64,000 nucleotides of DNA, from the NCBI RefSeq assembly GCF_000337135.1, contig NZ_AOIN01000043.1, forward strand, positions 1-64,000, read 5' to 3'. Below are positions 36,239 to 44,485 of the stretch, in pieces. The translations under genes and the position numbers were made by a program. The notes beneath the pieces were generated by a model. It was not told where the DNA came from. It made no database searches and worked only from the letters and a program-made list of their open reading frames with translations. The stretch's first letter is position 1. Each line of letters opens with the position of its first letter. The DNA is from Natrialba chahannaoensis JCM 10990. Its GTDB lineage: Archaea > Halobacteriota > Halobacteria > Halobacteriales > Natrialbaceae.

Positions 36239-36862
36239 ATGCAGTCGCCCTCCTTGCGTCTCGCGGCCGGTGTTGCAGTCGCTGTCGTCGCCATCACCGG
36301 TGCAGTCGCCGCCACGACATCGACTCTCGCACAGCAGGGACCGGACGCCGCACAGGTCGGCGCAGAGACCGTCTTCTCCTCGCTCTTCTCTACGGACAGT
36401 CGGCCCGCGCTCGTGACGCTACTCGTCGGCGGCGGGCTGGTCACGTTTGCGCCCGACGCAACTCAATCGCTGACCGGCCTCGCACTCGCACGACCGGGCT
36501 TTGCGTTCTTCCACGGCCTGCTCAGTATCGTCCTCGCCGTTGCAATCGTCTACGCGGCCGCGTTGCCGCTCATTGGCTGGGCGTCGATGCCACTCCTCGC
36601 GCTCTACGTCATCGCCGTAGTCGTGGGGAGCGCGCTGGGATTCCTCGCGCTCGGTCGCCTCGTGGCCGACGCCTTGCCGGTCGCTCTCGCGTTCGCGGTC
36701 GTCGCTGCAGCGGGCACCTCGTTCATCCCTACAGTCGGGCCGGCGATCGCGTTCGTCGTGGCTCACGTTGGGATCGGTGTTATTGCGATGGATCTGGTCG
36801 GTATCGGAACACCGGAAGCGCCCGCTCCCCGAGAGAAGCAGGCTTCGACAGAGTCGTCCTGA
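36239..36862 (+). CDS. Multi-pass membrane protein of unknown function
   Basis: The 207-residue protein begins MQSPSLRLAAGVAVAVVAIT, a hydrophobic N-terminus that could be a signal or first membrane segment. It is followed by a polar loop (TSTLAQQGPDAAQVGAE) and four or five further membrane segments. It ends in a short charged tail. I do not recognise a family. A TATA box fixes the ATG at 36239, well inside a longer open frame. It converges on the geranylgeranyl reductase gene at 36965. Confidence 0.7.
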   Translation: MQSPSLRLAAGVAVAVVAITGAVAATTSTLAQQGPDAAQVGAETVFSSLFSTDSRPALVTLLVGGGLVTFAPDATQSLTGLALARPGFAFFHGLLSIVLAVAIVYAAALPLIGWASMPLLALYVIAVVVGSALGFLALGRLVADALPVALAFAVVAAAGTSFIPTVGPAIAFVVAHVGIGVIAMDLVGIGTPEAPAPREKQASTESS

Positions 36863-36964
36863 CTGGAACGGTTCAGAGCGCACAAACTACGAGTTGAGCA
36901 AGGGAAACGGAAAACACGATCTCTGATCCGCAACCGACGGGCCGATCGACGCCGGAACGCTGGC

Positions 36965-38050
36965 TCAGCGCCAGGAGAAGACCGTCTTGAGATGCTTTGC
37001 CGACACCAGCGACGTTGGCCGGTCCATGTGGACGCCGATTTCGCCCGAGAGCGCGCCAAGGCCGAGGTGCTGGATCGGCTCGGGAAGTGAGTATGCTCGC
37101 CGAAGCCAGTGACCGAGTTCCTGATCGCGCTCGATATCGTTGCGCCAGGCGCGTTCGTATGCGGCGAGCGTCGTCGGCCGGTCGGGATCGATCTCGCGGG
37201 CCGCGTGATCGGCGCTCGTCATGCCGTAGAGGATGCCGCCGCCGGTGAAGGGCTTGGTCTGGGCGGCCGCGTCGCCGAGGAGGAAGCCACGGCGACTCGT
37301 CACCCGTTCCGGCGGACCGATCGGAATCGCACCCGAGCAGCGGTGTGAGACGTCGATCTCGTAGCCGTCGATCAGTTCCTCGAAGTGCTTCGTGACCTGC
37401 ACACCCGGCGGCGCGGCGAGCCCGTACTCGACGCCAGCGTCACCCCGCGGGATGCGCCACGCGAAGAACGTCGGCGCGGTGAGATGGACATCGACGAAGT
37501 CCTGGTCGTCCGCCTCATCAGAAAACGCGAGCACCCCGTGGAGCAACTCCTCGGGCTCCGGCAATCCAAGTTCGCCGCGGACGCGAGAGCGCGGGCCGTC
37601 GCAGCCGGCGACCATCTTCGCCTCGAACGTAACGGGGCCGTCGGGGCCGCTCACGTCGACCTCGACGCGGTCGTGGTGCTCGCGGACATCTGTGACGGTG
37701 TGCTCTTCGCGAACGTCTGCACCAGCCTCTCGTGCAAGGTCGGCGAGGTGGCGATCCAGGCCGACGCGGTCGATGACGTTCGAGGCCACCTCACGCTTGT
37801 AGAAAGGATACTCGTCGCTGTTCGGCCCGCCGACGTGGAACCGCGCACCGTAAATCTCGTTCTGGAAGAGATTCTCGCGTGCACCCGGTCCGGTAAACTC
37901 CCAGATGTCGGTGCTGACGTGTCCCGAACAGGCCAGGGGCGTGCCGACGGTGCCCTTCTCGAGTGCGAGCACGTCGAACCCTTTCTCGGCCGCCCGTCGT
38001 GCGAAGCGCGCGCCGGCGGGACCGACACCCACCACGACGAAATCGTACAT
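36965..38050 (-). CDS. Geranylgeranyl reductase / digeranylgeranylglycerophospholipid reductase-like flavoprotein
   Basis: The 361-residue protein begins MYDFVVVGVGPAG, the FAD-binding Rossmann start. It has VAGCDGPRSRVRGELGL, the middle segment of the family, and GFLLGDAAAQTKPFTGGGILYG, which carries the second FAD contact. This is the length expected for archaeal enzymes that saturate the geranylgeranyl chains of membrane lipids. It is shorter than the paralogue at 12754 and fits the lipid-reductase branch better. The upstream MNVTD start five codons earlier is possible but not needed. A 539-base gap with a palindrome lies upstream. Confidence 0.87.
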   Translation of the reverse strand: MYDFVVVGVGPAGARFARRAAEKGFDVLALEKGTVGTPLACSGHVSTDIWEFTGPGARENLFQNEIYGARFHVGGPNSDEYPFYKREVASNVIDRVGLDRHLADLAREAGADVREEHTVTDVREHHDRVEVDVSGPDGPVTFEAKMVAGCDGPRSRVRGELGLPEPEELLHGVLAFSDEADDQDFVDVHLTAPTFFAWRIPRGDAGVEYGLAAPPGVQVTKHFEELIDGYEIDVSHRCSGAIPIGPPERVTSRRGFLLGDAAAQTKPFTGGGILYGMTSADHAAREIDPDRPTTLAAYERAWRNDIERDQELGHWLRRAYSLPEPIQHLGLGALSGEIGVHMDRPTSLVSAKHLKTVFSWR

Positions 38051-38396
38051 GTCCGTCACGTTCACGGCGGTCGGTAAATATCCTGTCGAACGTCTCGATT
38101 TGGTCAGCCGGAAAACATTCTCCGTCGCTGTTGCAAACTTTGCCAGACAGCCACATCTGCTACTGGTATTTCGACCAGTCGAGTCGCACGGTTTTCACTC
38201 AGAACGAAGGCGTTACTCTCCGGCGATTTCGCTCATTGAGGGCTCATATCTGTGCATTTTAGCATTTTCCAAGAAATAGTTATGAATATTTCAATTACCG
38301 ACATCGAACTATGTCGTCTTCGTCGTCGGTCGATCTAGGACACTGCGTCGCAGGTGCGACTCTTGCTAGACCATTCGTTTGACCCACACGATACAG

Positions 38397-38414
38397 TTTT
38401 AGGTGTGCCTAAAA
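38397..38414. promoter_or_regulatory. DtxR/IdeR-like palindromic operator
   Basis: The sequence is TTTTAGG, a 4-base spacer TGTG, then CCTAAAA, a perfect inverted repeat with 7-base arms. DtxR-family metal-responsive repressors use TTAGG/CCTAA half-sites. The TATA-like AAAATATATT overlaps its right arm, so a bound repressor would block promoter access. The regulated gene is probably the rightward one at 38590. Confidence 0.55.
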
Positions 38415-38420
38415 TATATT
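38411..38420 (+). promoter_or_regulatory. TATA-like element overlapping the palindrome
   Basis: AAAATATATT, overlapping the right arm of the palindrome. It would place transcription start near 38445, giving a leader of about 145 bases for the 38590 gene. Confidence 0.45.
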
Positions 38421-38512
38421 GGTTGTGGGCCGTGAGAGCCCGAGTAGAAACAACATCCTATACACCAACATCATAACAACAGGAAATAATTATTCTGGAG
38501 CATAATTAGAAA

Positions 38513-38593
38513 ATGGCGTTCAGGAACAGGTTACGGCCAGTAATAACGAGTATCGGAACGAAACGGATCTGGAGTCAAACTACCGACACATGA
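38513..38593 (+). CDS. Possible 26-residue leader peptide overlapping the methyltransferase start
   Basis: A frame from ATG 38513 encodes 26 basic residues beginning MAFRNRLRPVITSIGTKR and ends at a TGA that shares bases with the ATG at 38590 (ATGA). A GGAG sequence lies 13-17 bases before its ATG. The composition is basic rather than acidic, so it may be chance; the overlap is what makes it notable. Confidence 0.3.
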   Translation: MAFRNRLRPVITSIGTKRIWSQTTDT

Positions 38594-39681
38594 CCGATCC
38601 ATCACGAGCAAGCGACCGAACCGAGACGACAATCACAACGAGCTACACGGCCCCAGGAGCACCCACAGCGGTTTTCGAAACGACGATCGAGGAACTCGAG
38701 ACAAGCCTTCACCGCCGTGATTTTCGATTCGAACCAGGTCCGGACGGACGGATCATCGAGGACGGATTCGATGTCGGTCGGGTCACCGTCTGGGAGCCCG
38801 GCGAGTTAATCGTCCTCGAGTGGCGCGGTGCCTCTTGGGAGCCCGATGAGGTGACGGAACTCGCCCTCACATTCGACCCATTTGAGGACGGGACGCAGGT
38901 GACGGTCGAACACCGTGGCTGGGGCCGGCTGATCGATGATCCAACCGACCTCGTCGGCTGGTGTGCCGGCGAACTCGTCGCGCCGCTATTCGAATCGACG
39001 GCACCCAAGACGTTTGGCGACTGGCTGACAGACCGCCAGGCGCGCACTCCTGCTGGCGAACACGCCCGCGAAACTTACAGTGAGCCCCTGTATCACTACC
39101 CGGCTTTTCACCTGTTGCTCGACGAACTCGAGCTTTCGCCCGACGACCACCTGCTTGAGATCGGTTGCGGCGGCGGCGCATTCCTTGAACGAGCCCTCGA
39201 TCACGGTTGTCATGCGGCCGCGATCGATCACAGCCGCGAGATGGTGGAGGTCGCCCGCCGAACAAACCGTAAGGCAGTCGACGAGGGTCAGCTTCGGGTA
39301 CAGGAAGCTGACGCTGCGGCGCTCCCGTTCGACGATGACACCTTCACCTGTGCGATGATGACGAAGGTGCTAGGCCTCCTCCCTGATCCGGTTGCCGCCC
39401 TCGAAGAGCTTCACCGTGTGCTGGAGCCCGGCGGCCGGATCGTTATCGAGGGAAGTGACCCCGAACTACGGGGGACCGTCGCCGCACCCGAACCTCTTGC
39501 ATCGCGCTTGGCGTTCTACGAGAGTGAAGACCTCGAGAAGATCGCTCGAGACGCCGGCTTCGAGGAGGTTGCGGTCGTCCGCCGGACACTCGAGCCGTAC
39601 GCCGAAACGGTCGGCGTTCTCGAGGCGCACCGCTCGCTCTTCGAGTACCGCGCTCGAGTGCTACAGGCACGAAAAGCGTGA
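38590..39681 (+). CDS. Bet v1-like (SRPBCC/AHSA1) domain fused to a class I SAM methyltransferase
   Basis: The 363-residue protein has two parts. Residues 15-150 look like an AHSA1/SRPBCC ligand-binding fold, with FDVGRVTVWEPGELIVLEW and ALTFDPFEDGTQVTVEHRGWG. Residues 165-363 are a class I methyltransferase with motif I LLEIGCGGGAFLE near 188-200, then AIDHSREMVEVARR and AALPFDDDTFTCAMMTKVLG. A Bet v1-like pocket could bind the small-molecule acceptor. The substrate is unknown. A DtxR-like palindrome about 185 bases upstream suggests metal-linked control, which is inference. Confidence 0.82.
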   Translation: MTDPSRASDRTETTITTSYTAPGAPTAVFETTIEELETSLHRRDFRFEPGPDGRIIEDGFDVGRVTVWEPGELIVLEWRGASWEPDEVTELALTFDPFEDGTQVTVEHRGWGRLIDDPTDLVGWCAGELVAPLFESTAPKTFGDWLTDRQARTPAGEHARETYSEPLYHYPAFHLLLDELELSPDDHLLEIGCGGGAFLERALDHGCHAAAIDHSREMVEVARRTNRKAVDEGQLRVQEADAAALPFDDDTFTCAMMTKVLGLLPDPVAALEELHRVLEPGGRIVIEGSDPELRGTVAAPEPLASRLAFYESEDLEKIARDAGFEEVAVVRRTLEPYAETVGVLEAHRSLFEYRARVLQARKA

Positions 39682-40079
39682 GGGTATGGAGGCTCGACTC
39701 GGCCTCACAAAGCGAAACACTTCGCGAGCGGGCTCGGCCCCTATCTCGTTCCCGCTGAGAATATCGACGTTCTCGAGGCTCCGATGACTACCCGCGTCAA
39801 TGGCGAGGTCTGGGTAGAGGGCACCGTCGACGAAATGTGCCACTCGTTCACCGCTATCATCGAACACGTCTCCCAGCCCGAGACGCTCTCCCCTGGTGAT
39901 GTTCATCGGCAGCGCCACCGTCGGCGAGGGTTGTGGGCTCAAACGCCGCCAGTAGCTCGCGGATGGCGAGACGGTGGCACTCGAGATTGTGGGTATCGAA
40001 GTACTCGAGTACTCGTCGTCGACTCGGGATAGGCAGTTCGCTCGCCGCTATGCGCCGCCGCGAAAACAGGCTGATTCTC
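39682..40079 (-). pseudogene. Possible degraded HTH-type gene
   Basis: On the minus strand, near 40060-39960, the frame reads SELPIPSRRRVLEYFDTHNL and then AIRELLAAFEPTTLADGG. That recalls the winged-helix core of haloarchaeal DUF7344-type regulators. Coding sense then appears to shift into another frame (MNITRGERLGLGDVFDDSG onward). No single intact gene spans it. A relic of a regulator with a frameshift is the best reading; chance similarity cannot be excluded. Confidence 0.25.
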
Positions 40080-40691
40080 TTAGTCGAGTAACAGTAGCTC
40101 CCAGAGCCGCTCGACATCGCCGTCGAAGCGCTCGAGTAACTCGCGCATCTCAGCGCGGTGCTCGCTCGTCACGCGCACGTGGACCATCCCCTCGTCGGGC
40201 TGGCCATAGACGACGCTTGCACCCTCGGGTGCGGCGGCGATTGCGGGGACAGCAACCAGATCTTCCTCGCCGTCGACCAACACCGTCGCCGGCTCCTCGT
40301 CGTCGAGCCCCTCGCGGAGCGCGCGGATCACGTCGCCGGAGAGCTCGGCCGGCGGGTTGACGGCCTCGTGGGTTGGCTCTGTTGTGACAGTGTCGCGGAT
40401 CTCCTCGTCGACAGCGTCGCGCTTGGTTCGCTCGTCGACGAACGCCACGTCGGGGATGCGGCCGGCCTGCAGCAGGTGATATGTGACGACATCGCCGACA
40501 GCGATGAGCGGGCCGTTGACGGACTCGAGTAGCTGTTGGGCGTCCGTTTCAATTGGGCCCATCGGCTCCTTGAGCTCGTGGCGGAGGTCGTCAGGTAAAA
40601 CCAGTAGCTGGTCATAGTCGCGGTTGTGAGCGTCGTCGCTCTGGGCGCGGTTGCGGTCCGCGTTGCCCGTACTGGTGTCGTCAGCTGTCAC
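40080..40691 (-). CDS. GTP-dependent dephospho-CoA kinase (DUF359 family)
   Basis: The 203-residue protein contains GPLIAVGDVVTYHLLQAG and PDVAFVDERTKRDAV, then NPPAELSGDVIRALREGL and VLVDGEEDLVAVPAI. These are the conserved blocks of archaeal DUF359 proteins, shown in Thermococcus to phosphorylate dephospho-CoA using GTP. The last step of CoA synthesis in archaea depends on this enzyme. A GTG at 40691 is taken as the start; it lies 13 bases after the Spt4 stop on the same strand. Its place in the Rpo7-Spt4 operon is conserved in archaea. Confidence 0.9.
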   Translation of the reverse strand: MTADDTSTGNADRNRAQSDDAHNRDYDQLLVLPDDLRHELKEPMGPIETDAQQLLESVNGPLIAVGDVVTYHLLQAGRIPDVAFVDERTKRDAVDEEIRDTVTTEPTHEAVNPPAELSGDVIRALREGLDDEEPATVLVDGEEDLVAVPAIAAAPEGASVVYGQPDEGMVHVRVTSEHRAEMRELLERFDGDVERLWELLLLD

Positions 40692-40704
40692 AGCGATCGA
40701 TCGA

Positions 40705-40902
40705 TTACCGGACCTTGAGGGCGTACGCGCCTGGTTCGGTGACCTGCATCTCGCTTGCAATCTCGCTGTCTTCGGGGTGGGCGATGACGACGTAGCCCGC
40801 CCAGTCCTCCGTCAGTGACGAGGAGTTACAGGCGTCACAGGTTTCGCTATCCGGGTCGTTGACCCGGTGACACTCACGACAGACGAGACGGTCGGCTGCC
40901 AT
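40705..40902 (-). CDS. spt4: Transcription elongation factor Spt4 (RpoE'')
   Basis: The 65-residue protein has the four-cysteine zinc site C8-x2-C11 and C22-x2-C25 and the typical SSSLTEDWAGYVVIAHPEDS segment. Spt4 binds Spt5 and the polymerase clamp to aid processive transcription. It starts two bases after the Rpo7 stop and is followed by the dephospho-CoA kinase gene. This is a standard archaeal arrangement. Confidence 0.95.
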   Translation of the reverse strand: MAADRLVCRECHRVNDPDSETCDACNSSSLTEDWAGYVVIAHPEDSEIASEMQVTEPGAYALKVR

Positions 40903-40904
40903 CG

Positions 40905-41474
40905 TTATTCACCTGCGGTTGCTTCTTGGTGCTCGTGTTCGTTCTTGAGCCAGTCGTGCTTGCCAAGTCCGGGCTGTTTCGCCGTGAGACCGATCTTCGA
41001 GTCACGTGGATTGCGCTCGTCAATGCTCTTGGTGACGATGCGGGCGCGGATCGGATCGCCAACACCCAGCGTGCGGTTGGACTCGTTCGAAGCAAGCTGT
41101 TGGTTCTCGGCGTCGAACGCCAGATATTCGTCGCTGATCTGGGAGACGTGGAGCAGTCCGTCGACGGGGCCGATGCCGACGAACGCGCCGAACTCGACGA
41201 CCTCGACGACAGTCCCGTCGACGACCTCCTGCATCTGTGGGTCGAACGTGACGGCGTCGAAGTCGGCCTCGTAGTAGACGCCCGGTCGGTTCGGCAACAC
41301 CGTTCCATCACCGATATCACGCACTTCGGTGACGGAGACGATACTTCCGACGTCTTCGTCCATTCGTCCCTCGAGCTTGTCCTGTAGCAGTCGCTTGACG
41401 AGCGTCGGCGACACGTCGCCGAGCTCCTCCGGCGGTACCTCCACCGTATCCTTCAATCTAACCCGTTTGTACAT
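40905..41474 (-). CDS. rpo7: DNA-directed RNA polymerase subunit Rpo7 (RpoE')
   Basis: The 189-residue protein begins MYKRVRLKDTVEVPPEELG and has an S1-type RNA-binding domain in its second half: TVVEVVEFGAFVGIGPVDGL, then LHVSQISDEYLAFD. Rpo7 forms the polymerase stalk with Rpo4 and binds emerging RNA. Its ATG is directly after the stop of the PIN-domain gene, and Spt4 follows two bases later, so they are surely co-transcribed. The C-terminal tail is a charged extension ending HEHQEATAGE. Confidence 0.96.
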   Translation of the reverse strand: MYKRVRLKDTVEVPPEELGDVSPTLVKRLLQDKLEGRMDEDVGSIVSVTEVRDIGDGTVLPNRPGVYYEADFDAVTFDPQMQEVVDGTVVEVVEFGAFVGIGPVDGLLHVSQISDEYLAFDAENQQLASNESNRTLGVGDPIRARIVTKSIDERNPRDSKIGLTAKQPGLGKHDWLKNEHEHQEATAGE

Positions 41475-41861
41475 CTATGGTTGAGTGATCGCTAACTTGT
41501 TTCTCCCGCGTAATGCAATTACCGGTCTGTTCGCCTCGAGTACCCGGTCGCGCAGCGGCCGGTCGTTGGTGACGACGTAGTCGACGATGCCCTCGCGGGC
41601 GAGTTCGACGAGTGCGTCGTCGGCGTATGAGGCCTCGGTGTCGACGACGAGGCAGCGTTCGGTTGCCAGATCGTGGCCGACGTTCGCGGCGGTGCCTTCT
41701 CGCCCGCCCTTTTCGGAGAGCCGGCGCAGTTCTTCGATGACCGCCTGTGGTGCTGTGGGTTCGAACGAGTCGAGTAGTCGCTCAAGTTCGTCGAACAGTC
41801 GTACGTCGAGTTCGACTGGCATCATCAGCGCACTCGTATCGAGGGCGACCCGGGTGCTCAT
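41475..41861 (-). CDS. PIN-domain ribonuclease-like protein
   Basis: The 128-residue protein has the PIN acid residues: D8 in RVALDTSALMMP, a central glutamate in AVIEELRRLSEKG, and DDALVELAREGIVDYVVTND at the end. Its position between aIF2-gamma and Rpo7 is conserved in archaea, where relatives resemble the Fcf1/Utp24 rRNA-processing nucleases. It is not paired with an antitoxin gene, so a VapC toxin is unlikely. The ATG at 41861 is preferred over the upstream frame. Function in rRNA or mRNA processing is inferred from context. Confidence 0.85.
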   Translation of the reverse strand: MSTRVALDTSALMMPVELDVRLFDELERLLDSFEPTAPQAVIEELRRLSEKGGREGTAANVGHDLATERCLVVDTEASYADDALVELAREGIVDYVVTNDRPLRDRVLEANRPVIALRGRNKLAITQP

Positions 41862-41880
41862 CGTGTCTCTCGTATCAGTG

Positions 41881-43110
41881 CTACTCCTGTAGCGTTCCAA
41901 GACCGATCAGCCGCCAGCGAGCGCCAATGCGACGGTTGATCGCGATTTTTGCGCCCGGTTCGGCGGTGACAGGTCGCTTGAGGTTAACCTCGCACTCGCC
42001 CTCACGGGCGCTCGTCACTGCGCCGACGGTGGTGGCCGTGCCGACGGTCATCATCAGCGGTTCGCCGGTGCTGATATCGTCGACCTCGCCGCCGTCGGTG
42101 CCGACGACGCGCTCTAGCAGATCGACATCCATGGTGAACTGCTGCCAGGTCGGGGGCAGCGATCCCGGTGGACCTGCGATGCGTCCGGCGAGGGCGTCAC
42201 CCTTCGTCAGTGCTGGGTCGAGCCCGGTTCCGACGCCGAGGAGCCCGCCTGGCGTGACGGTGTCTGCAGTTTCGCCACCTGCCTGTAGCGAGCGGATCGT
42301 CGTCTCGATGGGGACGTACTCGGTCTGGCCGCCCTCTTCGACCTCTCGGCCTGGTTTGATCTCGATCTCGTCACCGGACTCCAGTTCTCCCTCGACGAGA
42401 CTGCCGCCGAGGACACCGCCGGTGAGATCAGCGGCGCTGGTCCCCGGCTTGTTGATGTCGAAACTGCGGGCGACGTGCATCCGAGCGTCGGCGTCAGGAT
42501 CGCGGTCGGGCGTCGGGATTTCTTCTTCGATCGCCTGAATCAGCAGGTCCATGTTGACCTCCTGGCCGGCCGAGACGGGGACGACGGGTGCGTCTTCGGC
42601 GACGGTGCCCTCAACGAATTCCTGGATCTCCTGGTAGTTGTTCTGGGCCTGCTCGGTACTGACGAGGTCGACCTTGTTCTGGGCGATGACGATGTTGTCG
42701 ATCCCGATGATGTCGAGCGCCATCAGGTGCTCTTCGGTCTGGGGCTGTGGGACGGGCTCGTTCGCGCTGACGACCAGCACGGCACCGTCCATCAGCGACG
42801 CGCCGGAGAGCATCGTCGCCATCAGCGTCTCGTGACCCGGTGCGTCGACGAACGAGACGGTCCGCAGCGGCTCGCTCTCTGAGCCGTCTTCACACTCCGC
42901 TTTGACCGTGTAGCGCTCGGGTTCTTCCAGATCGGGACACTCGCGGAACGTCGCATCCGCGTAGCCCAGCCGAATGGAGATTCCGCGCTTCATCTCCTCC
43001 GAGTGCTGGTCCGTCCACGAACCGCTTAGCGCCTGCACCAGCGTCGTCTTGCCGTGGTCGACGTGGCCGACGAGTCCGATGTTCACCTCCGGTTGTTGAG
43101 TTCCTGCCAT
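41881..43110 (-). CDS. eif2g: Translation initiation factor aIF2 subunit gamma
   Basis: The 409-residue GTPase has G1 GHVDHGKTT at 15-23, then [17 protein letters not shown] (G3) and QNKVDLVS (G4), and the three-domain layout of eIF2-gamma. DSGxxx-style cysteine knuckles are reduced to a short [16 protein letters not shown]-like segment. It delivers initiator Met-tRNA to the small ribosomal subunit. It is the first gene of the minus-strand operon with PIN, Rpo7, Spt4 and dephospho-CoA kinase. A 292-base divergent region separates it from the gene at 43403. Confidence 0.97.
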   Translation of the reverse strand: MAGTQQPEVNIGLVGHVDHGKTTLVQALSGSWTDQHSEEMKRGISIRLGYADATFRECPDLEEPERYTVKAECEDGSESEPLRTVSFVDAPGHETLMATMLSGASLMDGAVLVVSANEPVPQPQTEEHLMALDIIGIDNIVIAQNKVDLVSTEQAQNNYQEIQEFVEGTVAEDAPVVPVSAGQEVNMDLLIQAIEEEIPTPDRDPDADARMHVARSFDINKPGTSAADLTGGVLGGSLVEGELESGDEIEIKPGREVEEGGQTEYVPIETTIRSLQAGGETADTVTPGGLLGVGTGLDPALTKGDALAGRIAGPPGSLPPTWQQFTMDVDLLERVVGTDGGEVDDISTGEPLMMTVGTATTVGAVTSAREGECEVNLKRPVTAEPGAKIAINRRIGARWRLIGLGTLQE

Positions 43111-43402
43111 AAGACGATGAGTAATCTTAGGTAGGCCTTCCCTCGTGCGATTGATAAACCTACTGTTCTGCCGGCGTCCATGCTGTGGCGACCGTTCCGT
43201 CCATCTGGCAGTCTCCGCGTTCGATTGGTCCGCTGGTAGCGATGCCGAAATCGATCACTGTGACACCTTATAGGACCCTTCGTCCAACCGTTTCCCGGGG
43301 AGTGCGAACGTCTGGACGGTCGACAGACAGAGAAAGGGTGCGGATCCTTACAAAAGATGGTTTGAGCGAACCACTTTGATCCCTGCTCGCGTACACCGCA
43401 CC

Positions 43403-44377
43403 ATGAGCGAGTCAAACAGCGTGATCGACCATGACCGGAATCTGGATCACGATCACGAGCCCGATCACAATCGCGACCACGATCACGGAACCAATCACCA
43501 CACCCAGGGGATACTCGAGTGCACCGACTGTCTGGACCCCGCCGAGGCGTTCGCGCTGGTCGGCAACGAGGTTCGCCTCTCGATTCTCGAGGCGTTGTGG
43601 GCTGCCGAGGAATCACCGGTTTCGTTCTCGGAACTGCGCCGTGAAGTCGGCATGCGCGATTCGGCGCAGTTCAACTATCATCTCCAGAAGCTAACGGGAC
43701 ATTTTGTCACCCAACAGGAGGAGGGCTACGCGTTCAAACACGCCGGTGAGAAGATCGTTCGGTCGGTGATCGCGGGCTCGTTCAACGAACATCCGTCGAT
43801 CGACCCGTTCACAGTCGAGGGTACGTGTTTCGCCTGTGACGGGGCGCTGGAGGCGATATACGAGGACGAACGACTCGCTATCGACTGCCGAGCCTGCGGT
43901 CAGGGTCACGGCGAGTACGCGTTTCCACCTGGTGGCCTGGCCGACCGGACGCGAGCCGAAATCGCCGATGCGTTCGACCAGCGGGTGCGTCACCTACACT
44001 GTCTGGCCGCCGACGGCGTCTGTCCGGAGTGTAGCGGTCGGATGGAAACCCGAATCGTCGAAGAGGACGACTGCTGTCTCGGTGTCAGTCTTCGCGTCGA
44101 CCACGAGTGTCGTCAGTGTGCTCACACGCTCTGCTCGGCCGCCGGCCTGCGCCTGCTCGATCACTCCGAGGTCGTCACGTTCCATCGCGAACGCGGCGTC
44201 TCGCTCGACAATCGACCCTACTGGACGCTGCCATGGTGTGTCTCCGACGAGTTCACGCGCGTCGTCGACCGTGACCCCTACCGGTTCGAAGTCCGGCTCC
44301 CGCTCGCAGGTGACGAACTTCGGGTGGCGATGGATGACGAGCTCACGGTACTCGAGACCAGAGCCGTCAGCGACTGA
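43403..44377 (+). CDS. Winged-helix protein with zinc ribbons and His/Asp-rich N-terminus
   Basis: The 324-residue protein has a His/Asp/Asn-rich first 35 residues, then an ArsR-like winged helix: FALVGNEVRLSILEALWAAE and DSAQFNYHLQKLTGHFV. After it come zinc-binding pairs, CFACDG, DCRACGQ, CPECSG and CRQCAH, in a domain seen in haloarchaeal regulators (DUF7351-like). The N-terminal His stretch may also bind metal. The ATG at 43403 is chosen over one nine codons earlier. The domain layout suggests a metal- or redox-sensing transcription regulator. Confidence 0.8.
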   Translation: MSESNSVIDHDRNLDHDHEPDHNRDHDHGTNHHTQGILECTDCLDPAEAFALVGNEVRLSILEALWAAEESPVSFSELRREVGMRDSAQFNYHLQKLTGHFVTQQEEGYAFKHAGEKIVRSVIAGSFNEHPSIDPFTVEGTCFACDGALEAIYEDERLAIDCRACGQGHGEYAFPPGGLADRTRAEIADAFDQRVRHLHCLAADGVCPECSGRMETRIVEEDDCCLGVSLRVDHECRQCAHTLCSAAGLRLLDHSEVVTFHRERGVSLDNRPYWTLPWCVSDEFTRVVDRDPYRFEVRLPLAGDELRVAMDDELTVLETRAVSD

Positions 44378-44485
44378 AACGAACTCCATTGCCATCCTTC
44401 GCCCTAAAGGGTGAGGCTTTCTCCTTGACTCTCCGTAACACCCGCGAATCCGACCGCTTTTCTCGGTCGCGCGCCTTGTTCGACT

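Larger units (their letters stand above)
38051..38589. other. Intergenic region containing a palindromic operator and a short leader frame
   Basis: This 539-base region lies between the divergent geranylgeranyl reductase and the methyltransferase fusion. Its right half is AT-richer than the genome. It holds an 18-bp palindrome and a TATA-like element, and a 26-codon frame that overlaps the downstream start. The left half (38051-38380) shows no gene. Confidence 0.6.

Noticed and set aside
43125-43145. Half-match to a DtxR-type operator (TTAGG with GGCCT) before the aIF2-gamma gene
   Set aside because: The arms are not symmetric and the CCTAA half is missing; chance is more likely than regulation of a core translation factor.
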